Source: Chloroflexota bacterium (GTDB lineage Bacteria; Chloroflexota; Chloroflexia; Chloroflexales; Roseiflexaceae). Taken from it: 33,220 nucleotides of DNA. The translations under genes were made by a program, and so were the position numbers. The stretch lies in contig JAGWYG010000031.1 in assembly GCA_018969485.1 (NCBI GenBank), forward strand, positions 1 to 33,220, read 5' to 3'. Numbering within the stretch: position 1 is the first letter of the stretch; each line of letters opens with the position of its first letter. Below the pieces are notes generated by a model. The model was not told the DNA's origin. It did not search any database and saw only the letters and a list, made by a program, of their open reading frames with translations. This document shows, piece after piece, positions 7,208 through 16,900 of the stretch.

Positions 7208-7969
7208 ATGCAATGCTCGTGGTGGCGCACGCTGCGCCAACTGTTCGACAGACGGGCCACGACACCGACCGATACCGGCATGGTCGTGGTGTCGGCAGAT
7301 GCCGATCGCGTGGCGCATCAGGACGTGGCTGTCGCGCCTGCAGCCGCCGACACGCTGGCTCGCGACCGGAATGGTGGTTCATATGTCGACATCCCCGCGA
7401 GTGGCGCGATCAGCGCGTTCCAGATCATGCGCACGCCGGTGACCAACGCCATGTACCGGCGCGCCGTCGATGCCGGCGTATGCCCGGAGCCGGATGGCCG
7501 GGGCGGCGCCCGGCTCAGGCTGCCCGCCTACGCCGAGCACCCGGTCGTCCAGGTGCGCATCGGCGACGCCCGCGCATACGCCGACTGGGTCGGCGGCCTG
7601 TTGCCAGACGACGCATCGTGGATGCGTGCGGCATTCGGCGACGACGGACGCCCGTATCCGTGGGGGCACGAGCCACCCGCTGCGCACCGGGCCAACCTGT
7701 GGTTCAGCCAGGCGCTGCTGTATGGCGGCGGACTGCCGCCCGACGACACCACGCCCGTCGGGCGTTACCCGGCCGGTGCCAGCCCGTTCGGCGCGCTCGA
7801 CATGCTCGGCAACGTGTGGGAGTGGATCGACGGCCCCCGCCCGATCGCGCGGGGCGGCGCATTCAGCACCGCCGGGCACCAGGTTCACCGCGGCATGCTG
7901 GTGCACGTGCCGCCTGCCGGCACAAGCCCGGCGATTGGCGTTCGGGTGATGTGGCGCAGCGGCACCTGA
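7208..7969 (+). CDS. FGE/SUMF1-domain protein lacking active-site cysteines
   Basis: 253 aa from the ATG at 7208, preceded by GTGGAGG at good spacing. Residues about 70-250 carry the formylglycine-generating-enzyme (sulfatase-modifying factor) fold signature: PVTNAMYRRAV at 77-87, HPVVQVRIGDARAYADWVGG at 111-130, RPYPWG at 148-153, GRYPAGASPFGALDMLGNVWEWIDG at 185-209 and RGGAF at 215-219. True FGEs have two redox cysteines in the segment after RGGSW; here that segment (219-240) has none, so formylglycine generation is unlikely. Many bacterial members serve other roles, such as sulfoxide synthases or ligand-binding domains. The first 65 residues are not recognisable. The domain is also shorter than classical FGE. 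Confidence 0.85.
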   Translation: MQCSWWRTLRQLFDRRATTPTDTGMVVVSADADRVAHQDVAVAPAAADTLARDRNGGSYVDIPASGAISAFQIMRTPVTNAMYRRAVDAGVCPEPDGRGGARLRLPAYAEHPVVQVRIGDARAYADWVGGLLPDDASWMRAAFGDDGRPYPWGHEPPAAHRANLWFSQALLYGGGLPPDDTTPVGRYPAGASPFGALDMLGNVWEWIDGPRPIARGGAFSTAGHQVHRGMLVHVPPAGTSPAIGVRVMWRSGT

Positions 7970-7996
7970 CCAGCCGCACGGCGCGGGCGCGCGGGG

Positions 7997-8716
7997 TCAG
8001 TCGAGCGACTGCCGCACGGCCCGGGTCAGGGCACTGAGCGACCGGCGCTGCCGCCCCGCCCCATCGAAGGTATCCGGGTCGAGCCATGCCAGGAATGCCT
8101 GTTCGAGCGCCGGCCACTCGCGGTCGATCACCGCATACCAGGCGGTGTCACGGTTCCGCCCGTTCACGACGGCCGCCTGGCGGAAGATGCCCTCGAAGGC
8201 AAACCCCAGCCGCACGGCGGCGGCGCGCGATGGCGCGTTGAGCGCATCGCATTTCCACTCGTAGCGGCGGTAGCCCAGCGCGAAGGCCTGGCGCATCAGC
8301 AGGAACATCGCCTCGGTGGCGAGCCGGCTGCGCTGCGCCTGCTGGCCGAGATGGATGTGACCGACTTCGATGCTGCCGGCTGAGGGAGCGATCCGCAGGT
8401 AGCTTGCCAGCCCGACGGCCACGCCGGCGGGGGTGCAGAGCGCGAAGAACAGCGGGTCCGACTGCGCCGCCGCCGTCGTCAGCCATTCGGCGTGGGCGTC
8501 GGGATCGGCGAACGGCCCATAGGGCAGGTACGTCCACGAGGCGTCATCGTCGGCGAAGGCTGCATCCAGCGCCGCCGCGTGGGCCTGCACATCGAGCGGC
8601 ACCACCGCGACGCTGCGACCGGTGAGGGCGGTGCGTGGCGGCGCCGGCGGTGGCGTCCAGCCGTCGAGGCGCGCACCGACCGGCTGATGGTGGGCGTTGC
8701 GTTCGGGTTCCGTCAT
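7997..8716 (-). CDS. GNAT-family N-acetyltransferase (RimJ/RimL-like)
   Basis: 239 aa from the ATG at 8716, chosen because AAGGAG lies 6 nt upstream; the open frame continues to 9259 but that part runs through transposon remnants. The RimL-type acetyltransferase pattern is clear: RSVAVVPLDVQAHAAAL near residue 33, a central strand IEVGHIHLGQQAQRSRLATE that includes the acetyl-CoA loop, YRRYEWKCDALNAPSRAAA and RLGFAFEGIFRQAAVVNGR, ending with the Tyr-containing WYAVIDREWP. Family members acetylate ribosomal protein N-termini, amino acids or small amines. The C-terminal 30 residues extend past the core. It converges on the FGE-like gene with 27 bp between stops, so the two are not functionally linked by operon structure. 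Confidence 0.92.
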   Translation of the reverse strand: MTEPERNAHHQPVGARLDGWTPPPAPPRTALTGRSVAVVPLDVQAHAAALDAAFADDDASWTYLPYGPFADPDAHAEWLTTAAAQSDPLFFALCTPAGVAVGLASYLRIAPSAGSIEVGHIHLGQQAQRSRLATEAMFLLMRQAFALGYRRYEWKCDALNAPSRAAAVRLGFAFEGIFRQAAVVNGRNRDTAWYAVIDREWPALEQAFLAWLDPDTFDGAGRQRRSLSALTRAVRQSLD

Positions 8717-8860
8717 CCCATGCTCCTTCCGGCCGCCTGGCCGCAGCGTGATGCAGGCGCGCGCAGGTACGGCGCGCGCCCGGCGCACGCCGCTGAGTAT
8801 CGCCCGGCGCGTGGCCGGCGTCAATCCACCCCGCTGCCGGCCACCTGCCCGGGGCGCAGC

Positions 8861-9130
8861 ACCGGCATCGCCGTGTCGACCGAAACGGTCCGTTTGCGGC
8901 TCGATGCCCTCGGCTCTGTCTGCAAGCGCCCGACGTCGACCCTCACGCGCAACGCCGAAGCCCAGGAGGGCTCGGTGGAACATGCCTGAGGGTGGAGGTG
9001 CTGCTGGCCGGCGCAGGCGCGGATGCGCCGCCACCCCGCATGGATGTGGTGAACCCCGATCTGCATGACGCGCTTCCGCCCGATGTGCCCACGCTGCTGG
9101 ATGTGCGGCCGCGGGCGATGGCGGCAGGCC
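8861..9130 (+). pseudogene. IS630-family transposase remnant, frameshifted
   Basis: In one frame 8861-8989 encodes GIAVSTETVRLRLDALGS followed by VCKRPTSTLTRNAEAQ and a stop. This matches the winged helix-turn-helix of IS630/Tc1-type transposases (V-S-x-x-T-V-R-x-x-L-x-x-L-G ... K-R-P). Immediately downstream the neighbouring frame gives VEVLLAGAGADAPPPRMDVV then PDLHDALPPDVP, resembling the segment around the DDE aspartate (D-E-x-D-L-x-L-L-P-P), and a third frame gives CPRCWMCGRGRWRQ, like the CWMPRGQQ that follows. The C-terminal half is missing. At least two frameshifts and a stop make it non-functional. Confidence 0.55.
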
Positions 9131-9377
9131 GCGCAGGTGGCCCTGGCCCCGGCACTTCAGGGGCGACGGCGCGCCGTCGGGGGCGTGGTGCTCACAATCA
9201 TGCCAGAGGTGCGCCGCCGCACCGTGATGCGCATGGAGCGCAACCCGGGGCAGCCGCACGGGGTGCTCCGACGGGATTGCCTACATCGTAGGCACCCGCA
9301 CGGCGGGGCGGCCCGTGGCGGGTGCAGGCATGCATTGACAGCGCGTTGAGCGCGCCGCCGGAAGGAGGTACGATTCG

Positions 9378-9570
9378 TTGCTCACCACAACCCGTACCAC
9401 CCGCGCCCGCGGGCTGCCGGTGGGCAGCGGCACGGCGGAGCGCGCCTGGCAGCACCGGGTGAGCGCACGGCTCACGCCCGCCGGCATGCCCTGGGACGTA
9501 CCAGGCGCCGAGGCGGTGGCCGTCGTCCGCGCCTGGCGGAACCGCGACCGCCGGGACGACGCACTGCGCC
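9378..9570 (+). pseudogene. ISKra4-like transposase C-terminal remnant
   Basis: The frame from 9378 encodes GLPVGSGTAERAWQHRVSAR then LTPAGMPWDVPGAEAVAVVR and AWRNRDRRDDAL. This matches the C-terminal signature of ISKra4-type transposases (G-L-P-I-G-S-G-x-V-E-x-A ... R-M-x-x-x-G-M-R-W ... G-A-x-A). The rest of the transposase is absent, and the frame then runs into low-complexity Arg/Pro sequence. It belongs to a different IS family from the remnant just upstream. Confidence 0.6.
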
Positions 9571-9685
9571 TGCGCCCGCCGCCCCGGCGCCGCTACCGGC
9601 GTCAGGCGGCAGCAGCCACGGCACAGCCTGACAACGCATGCCTGGACCCGCCCGTGGCTCGCCCGTGGAACGCAGCGGCGGCGTA

Positions 9686-9694
9686 TGCTAGAAT
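9686..9694 (+). promoter_or_regulatory. Candidate extended -10 promoter element for the xylonate dehydratase operon
   Basis: TGCTAGAAT is a TGn extended -10 element with TAGAAT matching TATAAT at five of six positions. No good -35 box lies 17 nt upstream, as is usual for extended -10 promoters. It is 79 nt before the ATG at 9773. Confidence 0.35.
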
Positions 9695-9772
9695 GCGGCA
9701 CGCGTGCTGGTGCCACCCGCCCGAATGCAGCGCGGCACGCACACACCGTCAGCCATGCCGGAGGATCGCGCG

Positions 9773-11740
9773 ATGCCACACCGACTCGAGACACTCCTCG
9801 GGCTGAGCGAAGCCGAGCCGTTGCTCGCCACCCGCGCCGCCGGGCCGGCCGGCGCGCTGCCACTGACCCACGAGATGCTGCTCCACGAGCCGAGCGGCAA
9901 CCTGTTCGCCTGGAGCCAGAACGTCGGCATGGGCTGGGACCCCGACGAGCTCAACCGGCCGCAGGTGTTGATCCTCAGCACGCAGGGCGGCATCCGCGCG
10001 CCCGACGGCCGGCCGATCGCGCTCGGCTACCACACTGGCCACTGGGAAGTCGGGCTGCTGATGGAAGCCGCGGCGCAGACCATCCGCGGCGCCGGCGGCA
10101 TGCCATTCGCCGGCTTCGTCACCGACCCCTGCGATGGCCGCTCGCAGGGCACCGAAGGCATGCTCGACAGCCTGCCCTACCGCAACGACGCGGCGATCGT
10201 GTTTCGGCGGCTGATCCGCTCGCTGCCCACGCGCCACGGCGTGCTGGGCGTCGCCACCTGCGACAAGGGTCTGCCGGCGATGCTGATGGCGCTGGCCGGC
10301 AGCCACACCCTGCCGACGATCCTGGTGCCCGGCGGCGTCACGCTGCCCGCCGAGGACGGCGAGGACGCCGGCACCGTCCAGACGATCGGCGCACGCTACG
10401 CCCACGGTGCGATCACGCTGGCCGAGGCCGCCGCCCTCGGCTGCCGGGCCTGCGCCTCGCCCGGCGGCGGCTGCCAGTTCTTCGGCACCGCCGCGACCGC
10501 CCAGGCCGTCGCCGAGGGGCTGGGGCTGGCGCTGCCCCACACCGCCCTGGCGCCGAGCGGGCAGCCGATCTGGCTCGCCGCCGCGCGCGCCAGCGCCACG
10601 GCCCTGCTGGAACTGCAGCGCGCCCGCCGCACCACCCGCGACATCCTCGACGACGATGCCCTGCAGAATGCCATGGTCGTCCATGCGGCGATGGGTGGCT
10701 CGACCAACCTGCTGCTCCACATCCCGGCGATCGCCCACGCCGCCGGCCTGCGGCGCCCCACCATCGACGACTGGGCCGCCATCAACCGCAGCGTCCCGCG
10801 GCTGGTCGACGTGCTGCCCAATGGCCCGCGCAATCACGTCACCGTCCAACTGTTCCTCGCCGGCGGCGTCCCCGAAGTGATGCTGCACCTGCGCCGCCGC
10901 GGCCTGGTGCGCGAGCGGGCGCAGACGGTCAGCGGCGAGACGCTCGGGACGGTGCTGGACTGGTGGCAGGACTCGCCGCGCCGCGCGCTGGTGCGTCAGC
11001 TGCTGCGCGACCGCGACGGGATCGACCCGGATGATGTGATCATGGATCCCGACCGGGCGCGCCGGCGCGGCCTCACCAGCACGGTGACGTTTCCGCGGGG
11101 CAATCTGGCGCCCGAGGGCAGCGTGATCAAGAGCACGGCCATCGATCCGACCGTCGTCGATGCCGACGGCGTCTATCGCAGGCGGGGCCCGGCGCGCGTC
11201 TTCACGCGCGAGCGTGCCGCCATCCAGGCGATCAAGGGGTTGAGCGAGCCGGCAGTACGGCCGGGCGACATCGTCGTGCTGATCGGCTGTGGGCCACTCG
11301 GCACCGGCATGGAGGAGATCTACCAGATCACGTCGGCGCTGAAGCATGTGCGCTGGGGCAAAGAGGTCGCCGTGCTGACGGACGCGCGCTTCTCGGGGGT
11401 GAGCACCGGCGCGTGCATCGGCCATATCGGCCCGGAGGCGCTCGCCGGCGGGCCGCTCGGGCGATTGCGCGACGGCGACGAGATCGCCATCGAGATCGAT
11501 CGCATCGGCCTCACCGGGCATGTCGACCTGGTGGGCACCGCAGCGGGCGCGCTCGAGCCTGCGGCGGCGGCGGCGCTGCTCGCCGCGCGGCCGCCACACC
11601 CCGAGCTCGCGCCGCATCCGGCGCTGCCCGACGACACCCGCCTGTGGGCGGCGCTGGTCACCGCCAGCGGTGGCGTCTGGGGCGGCTGCGTGTATGATAG
11701 CGACACCGTCGTCGCCGCGCTGGGCGGCATCACGCGGTGA
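9773..11740 (+). CDS. yjhG: D-xylonate dehydratase, YjhG/YagF type (IlvD/Edd family)
   Basis: 655 aa, the length of E. coli YjhG/YagF, to which similarity runs end to end (QGALPLT-like start, [49 protein letters not shown]). The family removes water from D-xylonate (or D-galactonate-type sugar acids) to give 2-keto-3-deoxy acids, using an Fe-S cluster and Mg2+. Cluster cysteines are apparent: Cys120 in [10 protein letters not shown], Cys163 in ATCDKGLPA and Cys234 in [10 protein letters not shown], with the additional pair Cys224/Cys227. The start at 9773 is supported by GGAGG 8 nt upstream. It heads a plus-strand run with a nucleoside hydrolase 20 bp downstream. Other genes of xylonate catabolism are absent here, although a xylulokinase lies at 31305-32813. 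Confidence 0.93.
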   Translation: MPHRLETLLGLSEAEPLLATRAAGPAGALPLTHEMLLHEPSGNLFAWSQNVGMGWDPDELNRPQVLILSTQGGIRAPDGRPIALGYHTGHWEVGLLMEAAAQTIRGAGGMPFAGFVTDPCDGRSQGTEGMLDSLPYRNDAAIVFRRLIRSLPTRHGVLGVATCDKGLPAMLMALAGSHTLPTILVPGGVTLPAEDGEDAGTVQTIGARYAHGAITLAEAAALGCRACASPGGGCQFFGTAATAQAVAEGLGLALPHTALAPSGQPIWLAAARASATALLELQRARRTTRDILDDDALQNAMVVHAAMGGSTNLLLHIPAIAHAAGLRRPTIDDWAAINRSVPRLVDVLPNGPRNHVTVQLFLAGGVPEVMLHLRRRGLVRERAQTVSGETLGTVLDWWQDSPRRALVRQLLRDRDGIDPDDVIMDPDRARRRGLTSTVTFPRGNLAPEGSVIKSTAIDPTVVDADGVYRRRGPARVFTRERAAIQAIKGLSEPAVRPGDIVVLIGCGPLGTGMEEIYQITSALKHVRWGKEVAVLTDARFSGVSTGACIGHIGPEALAGGPLGRLRDGDEIAIEIDRIGLTGHVDLVGTAAGALEPAAAAALLAARPPHPELAPHPALPDDTRLWAALVTASGGVWGGCVYDSDTVVAALGGITR

Positions 11741-11760
11741 TGCAAGCAGGAGGGCAAGGC

Positions 11761-12684
11761 ATGCGGATCATCTTCGACACCGACATCGGCACCGACGTCG
11801 ATGACTGCCTGGCGCTGGCGCTGGTGCTCGGCTCGCCCGAGATCCGTCTCGAGGCGGTGACGTGCGTCTATGGCGACGTGGTGCTGCGTTCGCGCATCGT
11901 GGCGCAGCAGCTTGCGCTGCATGGCACCACCGGCGTGCCGATCGCGCTCGGCGCCCGCGAGACGCTGATGCGCCAGCGCGCGATCTACTGGGAGGGCCAC
12001 GAAGGCGTCGGGCTGCTGCACCCCGACGAGCGCCCGGCGGGCGTCGTCGATGAGCACGCGGTCGATCTGATCGTGCGCACCGTGATGGCGCATCCCGGCG
12101 AGATCACCATCCTGGCGATCGGCCCGCTCACCAACATTGCCCTGGCGCTCAGCCGCGAGCCGCGCATCGCCCAGGCCGCCGCCGGCTTCATGCTGATGGG
12201 CGGCGTGGCGCGCGGCCCCGCCACCCTGAGCCTGCCGGTCGCCGAGCACAACATTGTCTGCGATCCCGAGGCGGCGGCGATCGTGTTCGCCTCCGGCGCC
12301 CCGATCCGCCTGGTGCCGCTCGACGTCACCACGCGCGTCAGCATCCGCCAGGCAGACGTCGCACGCCTGCGCGCCCGGCACACCCCCTATCACGATGCGG
12401 TCGCCGGGCAGGTCGAGCGCTATCCGCGGTTCCAGCGCCAGGGCCAGACCGACCTGCACGATCCGCTGGCGGCTGCGGCGCTGCTGCGCCCGGATCTGCT
12501 GACGTTCCAGCCGCTGTATGTCCAGGTCGAGACGGCGGGCCGCCTGACGGGCGGCATGACGGTGATGCGGGCGCCGTCGCAGAAGCATCCGGCGAGCGCC
12601 GAGGTGGCGCTGGATGTCGCTGTGGCGGAGGCGGAGGGCTGGATCATCGACCGTATCGCCGCACCGCTCGGCGGGGGCCAGTGA
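11761..12684 (+). CDS. Inosine/uridine-preferring nucleoside hydrolase family protein
   Basis: 307 aa. The N-terminal FDTDIGTDVDDCLAL supplies the calcium-binding aspartates (D8, D12, D14, D15 region) of the IU-nucleoside hydrolase fold. ILAIGPLTNIALAL, FMLMGGVA and EHNIVCDPEAAAIVF are further family motifs, and the late HDPLAAAALL segment carries the C-terminal Asp ligand. These enzymes cleave the N-glycosidic bond of ribonucleosides to base and ribose in the cytoplasm. AGGAGGGC precedes the ATG at 11761. The stop overlaps the ATG of the kynureninase gene (TGATG), so the genes are coupled. The base specificity cannot be read. A BMP-type (nucleoside-class) ABC importer elsewhere in the window would be a fitting partner. 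Confidence 0.93.
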   Translation: MRIIFDTDIGTDVDDCLALALVLGSPEIRLEAVTCVYGDVVLRSRIVAQQLALHGTTGVPIALGARETLMRQRAIYWEGHEGVGLLHPDERPAGVVDEHAVDLIVRTVMAHPGEITILAIGPLTNIALALSREPRIAQAAAGFMLMGGVARGPATLSLPVAEHNIVCDPEAAAIVFASGAPIRLVPLDVTTRVSIRQADVARLRARHTPYHDAVAGQVERYPRFQRQGQTDLHDPLAAAALLRPDLLTFQPLYVQVETAGRLTGGMTVMRAPSQKHPASAEVALDVAVAEAEGWIIDRIAAPLGGGQ

Positions 12685-13952
12685 TGGCCCTGATGCCCGA
12701 TCGCGCCGCGGCGCTGGCGCGCGATGCGGCCGATCCGCTGGCGGCCGCCCGCGAGCAGTTCGTCGCGGCGGACAGCGATCCGATCTACATGGACGGCAAC
12801 TCGCTGGGGCGGCTGCCGCGCGCCACCATGACGCACCTGCGCCGGGTCGTCGAGGACGAGTGGGGCACGCAGCTGATCCGTGGCTGGGGGACCGGCTGGT
12901 ACGAGGCGCCGCAGCGCATCGGCGACCGCCTCGGCACGCTGCTGGGAGCCGCCGCGGGCCAGGTCGTGATGTGCGACTCGACGTCGGTGAACCTGTTCAA
13001 GGTGCTGCTGGCGGCGCTGGCGCTGCGCCCGCAGCGTCGGACGATCGTCAGTGATGTGTTGAATTTTCCGTCGGATCTGTACCTGGCACAGGGGTGTGCG
13101 GCATTGCTCGGCGGGCGGCACCATCTGCGGCTGGTGCCATCGCACGACAGCCTGACGATCAGCGCGGCCGACCTGGCCGACGCCATCGACGACGACACCG
13201 CCGTCGTGATGCTGACGCATGTCGCCTTCAAGAGCGGCGCCATCCACGACATGGCTGCGATCACCGCGGCCGCCCACGCCGCCGGCGCGCTGGTGATCTG
13301 GGACCTGAGCCACTCGGCCGGCGTCCTGCCGATCGAGCTCGATGCCTGCCGGGTCGATTTCGCCGTCGGCTGCAGCTACAAGTACCTGAATGGCGGGCCG
13401 GGCGCGCCGGGCTACGTCTACGTCAATGCGGCATGGCACGAGCAGGCGCTCTCGCCGATCTGGGGCTGGTTCGGCCAGCACCAGCCGTTCGGCTTTGCGC
13501 TCGACTACACGCCGGCCGCCGGCATCGCGCGGTTTCTGGCCGGGACGCCGCCGATCCTGGCGCTGGCGGCCATCGAGCCGGCGGTCGAGCAGTTGGCCGA
13601 GGTCGGCATCGCCGCGATCCGTGCCAAGTCGCTGGCGCTGACCGGGTACGCGATCGAGCTGTTCGACGCGCTGCTGGCGCCGGTCGGGTACACGCTCGGC
13701 TCGCCGCGCGATCCGGCGCGGCTCGGCGGCCACGTGAGCGTGCGGCACCCGGCCGGCTACCAGATCAACCGCGCCCTGATCGAACGGCTCGCGGTCATTC
13801 CGGATTTTCGCGAGCCGGACAACATCCGCCTGGGCATGAGCCCGCTGACGACCCGGTTCGTCGATGTGTGGGAGACCGCCGACCGGCTGCGGCGTGCGGT
13901 GGTGGATGGCCACTACCAGGCGTTCGCGGCGCAGCGCCGCGCGGTGACGTGA
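12684..13952 (+). CDS. kynU: Kynureninase
   Basis: 422 aa, normal for kynureninase, the PLP enzyme that cleaves L-kynurenine or 3-hydroxykynurenine to anthranilate or 3-hydroxyanthranilate plus alanine. The N-terminal YMDGNSLGRLPRAT, the cofactor-binding DLSHSAGVLPIEL and the Schiff-base segment GCSYKYLNGGPGAPGYVYV with Lys233 are diagnostic. The C-terminal IPDFREPDNIRLGMSPLTTRFVDVW is also typical. The ATG at 12684 overlaps the stop of the nucleoside hydrolase; a GTG at 12681 is an alternative. No other tryptophan/kynurenine gene is nearby, so its grouping with nucleoside and sugar-acid genes is unexpected. It may supply alanine and anthranilate salvage, or be a member of a broader scavenging operon. 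Confidence 0.95.
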   Translation: MALMPDRAAALARDAADPLAAAREQFVAADSDPIYMDGNSLGRLPRATMTHLRRVVEDEWGTQLIRGWGTGWYEAPQRIGDRLGTLLGAAAGQVVMCDSTSVNLFKVLLAALALRPQRRTIVSDVLNFPSDLYLAQGCAALLGGRHHLRLVPSHDSLTISAADLADAIDDDTAVVMLTHVAFKSGAIHDMAAITAAAHAAGALVIWDLSHSAGVLPIELDACRVDFAVGCSYKYLNGGPGAPGYVYVNAAWHEQALSPIWGWFGQHQPFGFALDYTPAAGIARFLAGTPPILALAAIEPAVEQLAEVGIAAIRAKSLALTGYAIELFDALLAPVGYTLGSPRDPARLGGHVSVRHPAGYQINRALIERLAVIPDFREPDNIRLGMSPLTTRFVDVWETADRLRRAVVDGHYQAFAAQRRAVT

Positions 13953-13980
13953 TGCAGCGATGTCGTCGGGGAGGGAGCTG

Positions 13981-16900
13981 ATGGGCCTGGCCGGCGGGCC
14001 GTGGGACGGGCTCGTGGCAGTGGTGCTGGTGCCGCTGGTGGCGACGCTGCTGGCGGGCTGGTGTGGCTGGGGGCTGGTGCGGCTGGCGCTGCCGGCGGCG
14101 TTGCGGCCTCACCAGCGCGCCCTGACGCCGCTGGTGGGCATCGCCGCGCTGATGGTGGCGCTGTACCTGGCGGTGTCGGGCGCCTGGGGCGTCGCGGCGG
14201 CGCTGCCGGCTGTGCTGCTCGCGGCCGGCGGCGCGAACCTGCTGGCATGGCGGCGGCGTGGCCCGCCGCGCTGGCGTGCGCTGCAGCCCGACGGGCTGCT
14301 GTGGCTGCTGCTGGTGGCCACGTATCTGGTGGGCATCTGGCCATTGCTGGCCCACGGGCAGATCGGCATCATCGGTGCCGGCTGGGACGCCGAGTCCTCG
14401 CTGGCGACCGCGCGCTATCTGCTGCATGGCCCGGTGCGCGCGATCGCCGCGGCGCCGGACAACCCGCTGCGCGATCTGGTGCAGGACCCGCCAGCGATCG
14501 GCATGACGCTGGGCTTCGCGCTGGTGCAGGCGGCCGTCGATACCGTGCTGCGCGGCGAGGCGCTGGCGAGCTTCGCGCCGCTGCTGGCCTGGTTCCGCGC
14601 GCTGGGCATCGCCGCGCTGGTGGTCTGGCTGCGCGCGACGATGGGCCTGGGCCGAAGCGCGGCCCTGCTGGGTGGTGCGCTGGCGTCGGCCGGCGCGCTG
14701 CTGCTGTGGGTCAGCTATTTCAACTTCAACAACCAGCTGGCGGGCTGGCCGCTGCTGTGGCTGAGCCTGACGATACCGCTGGCGGCGGTCGATGCGGCGG
14801 CGGGGCGCGGCTGGCGCGGCTGGCCCGAGCTGCTGCTGGCGGCGCTGGTCGTCATGGCGCAGGCGGTGGCCTACTATGCGGCGCTGACGCTGTGGGCGCC
14901 GCTGGCGCTGGCGGCCGGCGCGCTGCGGCTGCTGCAGGCGCGGCACGAGGCGCCGGGCCAACTGCGGCGGGTGCTGGGCGCCGCGGCGGCGCTGGCGGCG
15001 CTCGGCATGGTGGCTGCGGTGCCGCTGGCGCGCGATTATCTGGCAGGCTTCGCCTGGCGCTACGCCGGCCAGGTCACCAGCCTGGGGGTATTCCGGTTCA
15101 TCGGCGCCGACGAGGTGCTGGGCATCACGGCGTTCGCGCCGGGGGTGGCGCCGGTGCCGCCGCCCTGGAGCATGCCGGCGCTGCTGCTGGCCGGCGGGCT
15201 GCTGCTGGCCGGGCTGGTGCTGCCGCGCGCCGCGGGCGCGGCACGGGTGCGCTGGCTGGCGGCCGGTGCGGCGACGCTGGCCTACCTGGCGTGGCTCCAG
15301 TTCGGCCAGGCCTATCCCTACGCTTTCATGAAGGGGGCGGCCTACGCTGTGGCGGTGGCGTACGGCATCATCATCGCGGGCTGGGCCGCCGCGCGCCAGC
15401 ACCTGACCGGCCGCCGGCGGCTGCCGCTCGACGCCGCGCTGCTGGCGCTGTTCGGCGCCCTGCTGGCCGGCCAGCTCCAGGTGGTCCAGCGCCATCTGCA
15501 GGCGCCCGGCCTGTATGCCGGCGAGGTTCCGGCGCTGCTGGCGCTGCGCCAGCTGGTGCCGCCCGGCGCGACGGTGCTGCTCAGCGGCGACTCGCGGCTG
15601 CGCGGGCCGACGCTGGGCATCGCGGCCTATGCGCTCGACCACGCGGTGGTGCGCGGCAGCCTGCGCACCGCCTATCGCTCGTACGACCGGCCCGCCGGCG
15701 TGCTGCTGCCCGACTACGCGCTGCTGCATGCCCGGGAGGATCCCACCGCCCTGGGGTACGACGGCGCACTCTGGCGCGGTGGGTCGTTTGCCTTGTATCG
15801 GCGCGCGGCGGATGTGCTCGGGCGCACCGATGACGGGCGCCTGCTGGCGGCTGGGAGCACCGCCACGGTGGTGCCAGCGCCGCCGCCGGGCACGGTGGCG
15901 CTCGATGTCGAGCTGGCCGCCTTCGCCGCGGGCGAGGTGCGCCTCGGCGCGCAGCGGCTCATACTGCCGGCCGGCGTGAGCGTGGTGACGCTGGCTGCGG
16001 TGCCGCCGGCGCTGGAGCTCGCCGCGCCCGCGACGGCACCGCTCATCCTGCGGGGGCTGACCTATCGCACGGGCGGCGATGCTGGCGTACGGGAGTATCC
16101 GGGCGCGACGGTGCTGGCTGTCGTGAGCCGTGCCGACGGCCTCGTGGTGCAGACCGACGCGCAGGTGCGCCTCGATCGCGTCGGGCCGGTGCAGCTGGCG
16201 ATCGACATCTGGGACGCGGCGCGTGGGGTGCAGTATGGCTGGTACGGCGTCAGCCTGCCGCCCGACAGCGCCGGCGCGCTGGCGCTGTCGCTGGATCTGC
16301 GCGACGGCGCGATGCGTGGCACGCTCGATGGCGTCGCGCTGCCGCTGGGCGTCTCATTCGCCGGCCTGCGCCCCGGCAGCTACCTCGCGCGGCTTCAGCT
16401 CGGCGCTGGTGCCACCGTGCTGGCGACGCCGCCGCCGCTGTTTCAGTTCACGATCCACGAGGACGGCCGGATCGATGCGGTGGGCACCTATCGGGCCCAG
16501 ACGCTGGTGGCGCTGCCGCCCGCGCCGGACCAGCCGCTCGGGGCGCGTCTGGCCGACGACGCGACGCTGCTGGGGTACTGGCCGACATCACTGCGCGCCG
16601 CCCCCGGCGGCGCGCTCGACCTGCTGCTCGCCTGGCGTGCCGACCGCGCCGGCAGCGAGGAGCGCTCGGTGCTGCTGCATCTGCTCGACGCCAGCGGCAC
16701 GCGCGTGGCGCAGTTCGATGGGCCGCCGGGTGCCGGCGCGACGCCCACCGCCACCTGGCGCGCCGATACGCACATCCTCGATGCGCGCCGCCTGGCCATT
16801 CCGCCAGACCTGCCGCCCGGCGACTACACGCTGCTCGTCGGCATGTACCGCTGGCCGGCGCTCGATCGCGTTCCGCTGCGCGTCGCCGGCCAGCGCCCCG

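Larger units (their letters stand above)
8717..9772. other. Long gene-poor stretch with decayed insertion sequences
   Basis: Over 1 kb without an intact gene between the GNAT gene and the xylonate dehydratase gene. Two separately recognisable transposase remnants lie here (8861-9130 and 9378-9570), plus a candidate promoter near 9690. I see no intact terminal inverted repeats or target duplications. Confidence 0.75.

Noticed and set aside
9749-11617. Minus-strand 622-codon open frame
   Set aside because: It lies antisense to the xylonate dehydratase gene, whose family motifs are unambiguous.
13795-15729. Minus-strand 644-codon Gln/Arg-rich open frame
   Set aside because: It is antisense to kynU and the membrane-protein gene. 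Its Gln richness comes from reading CTG/CTGG-rich membrane segments backwards.
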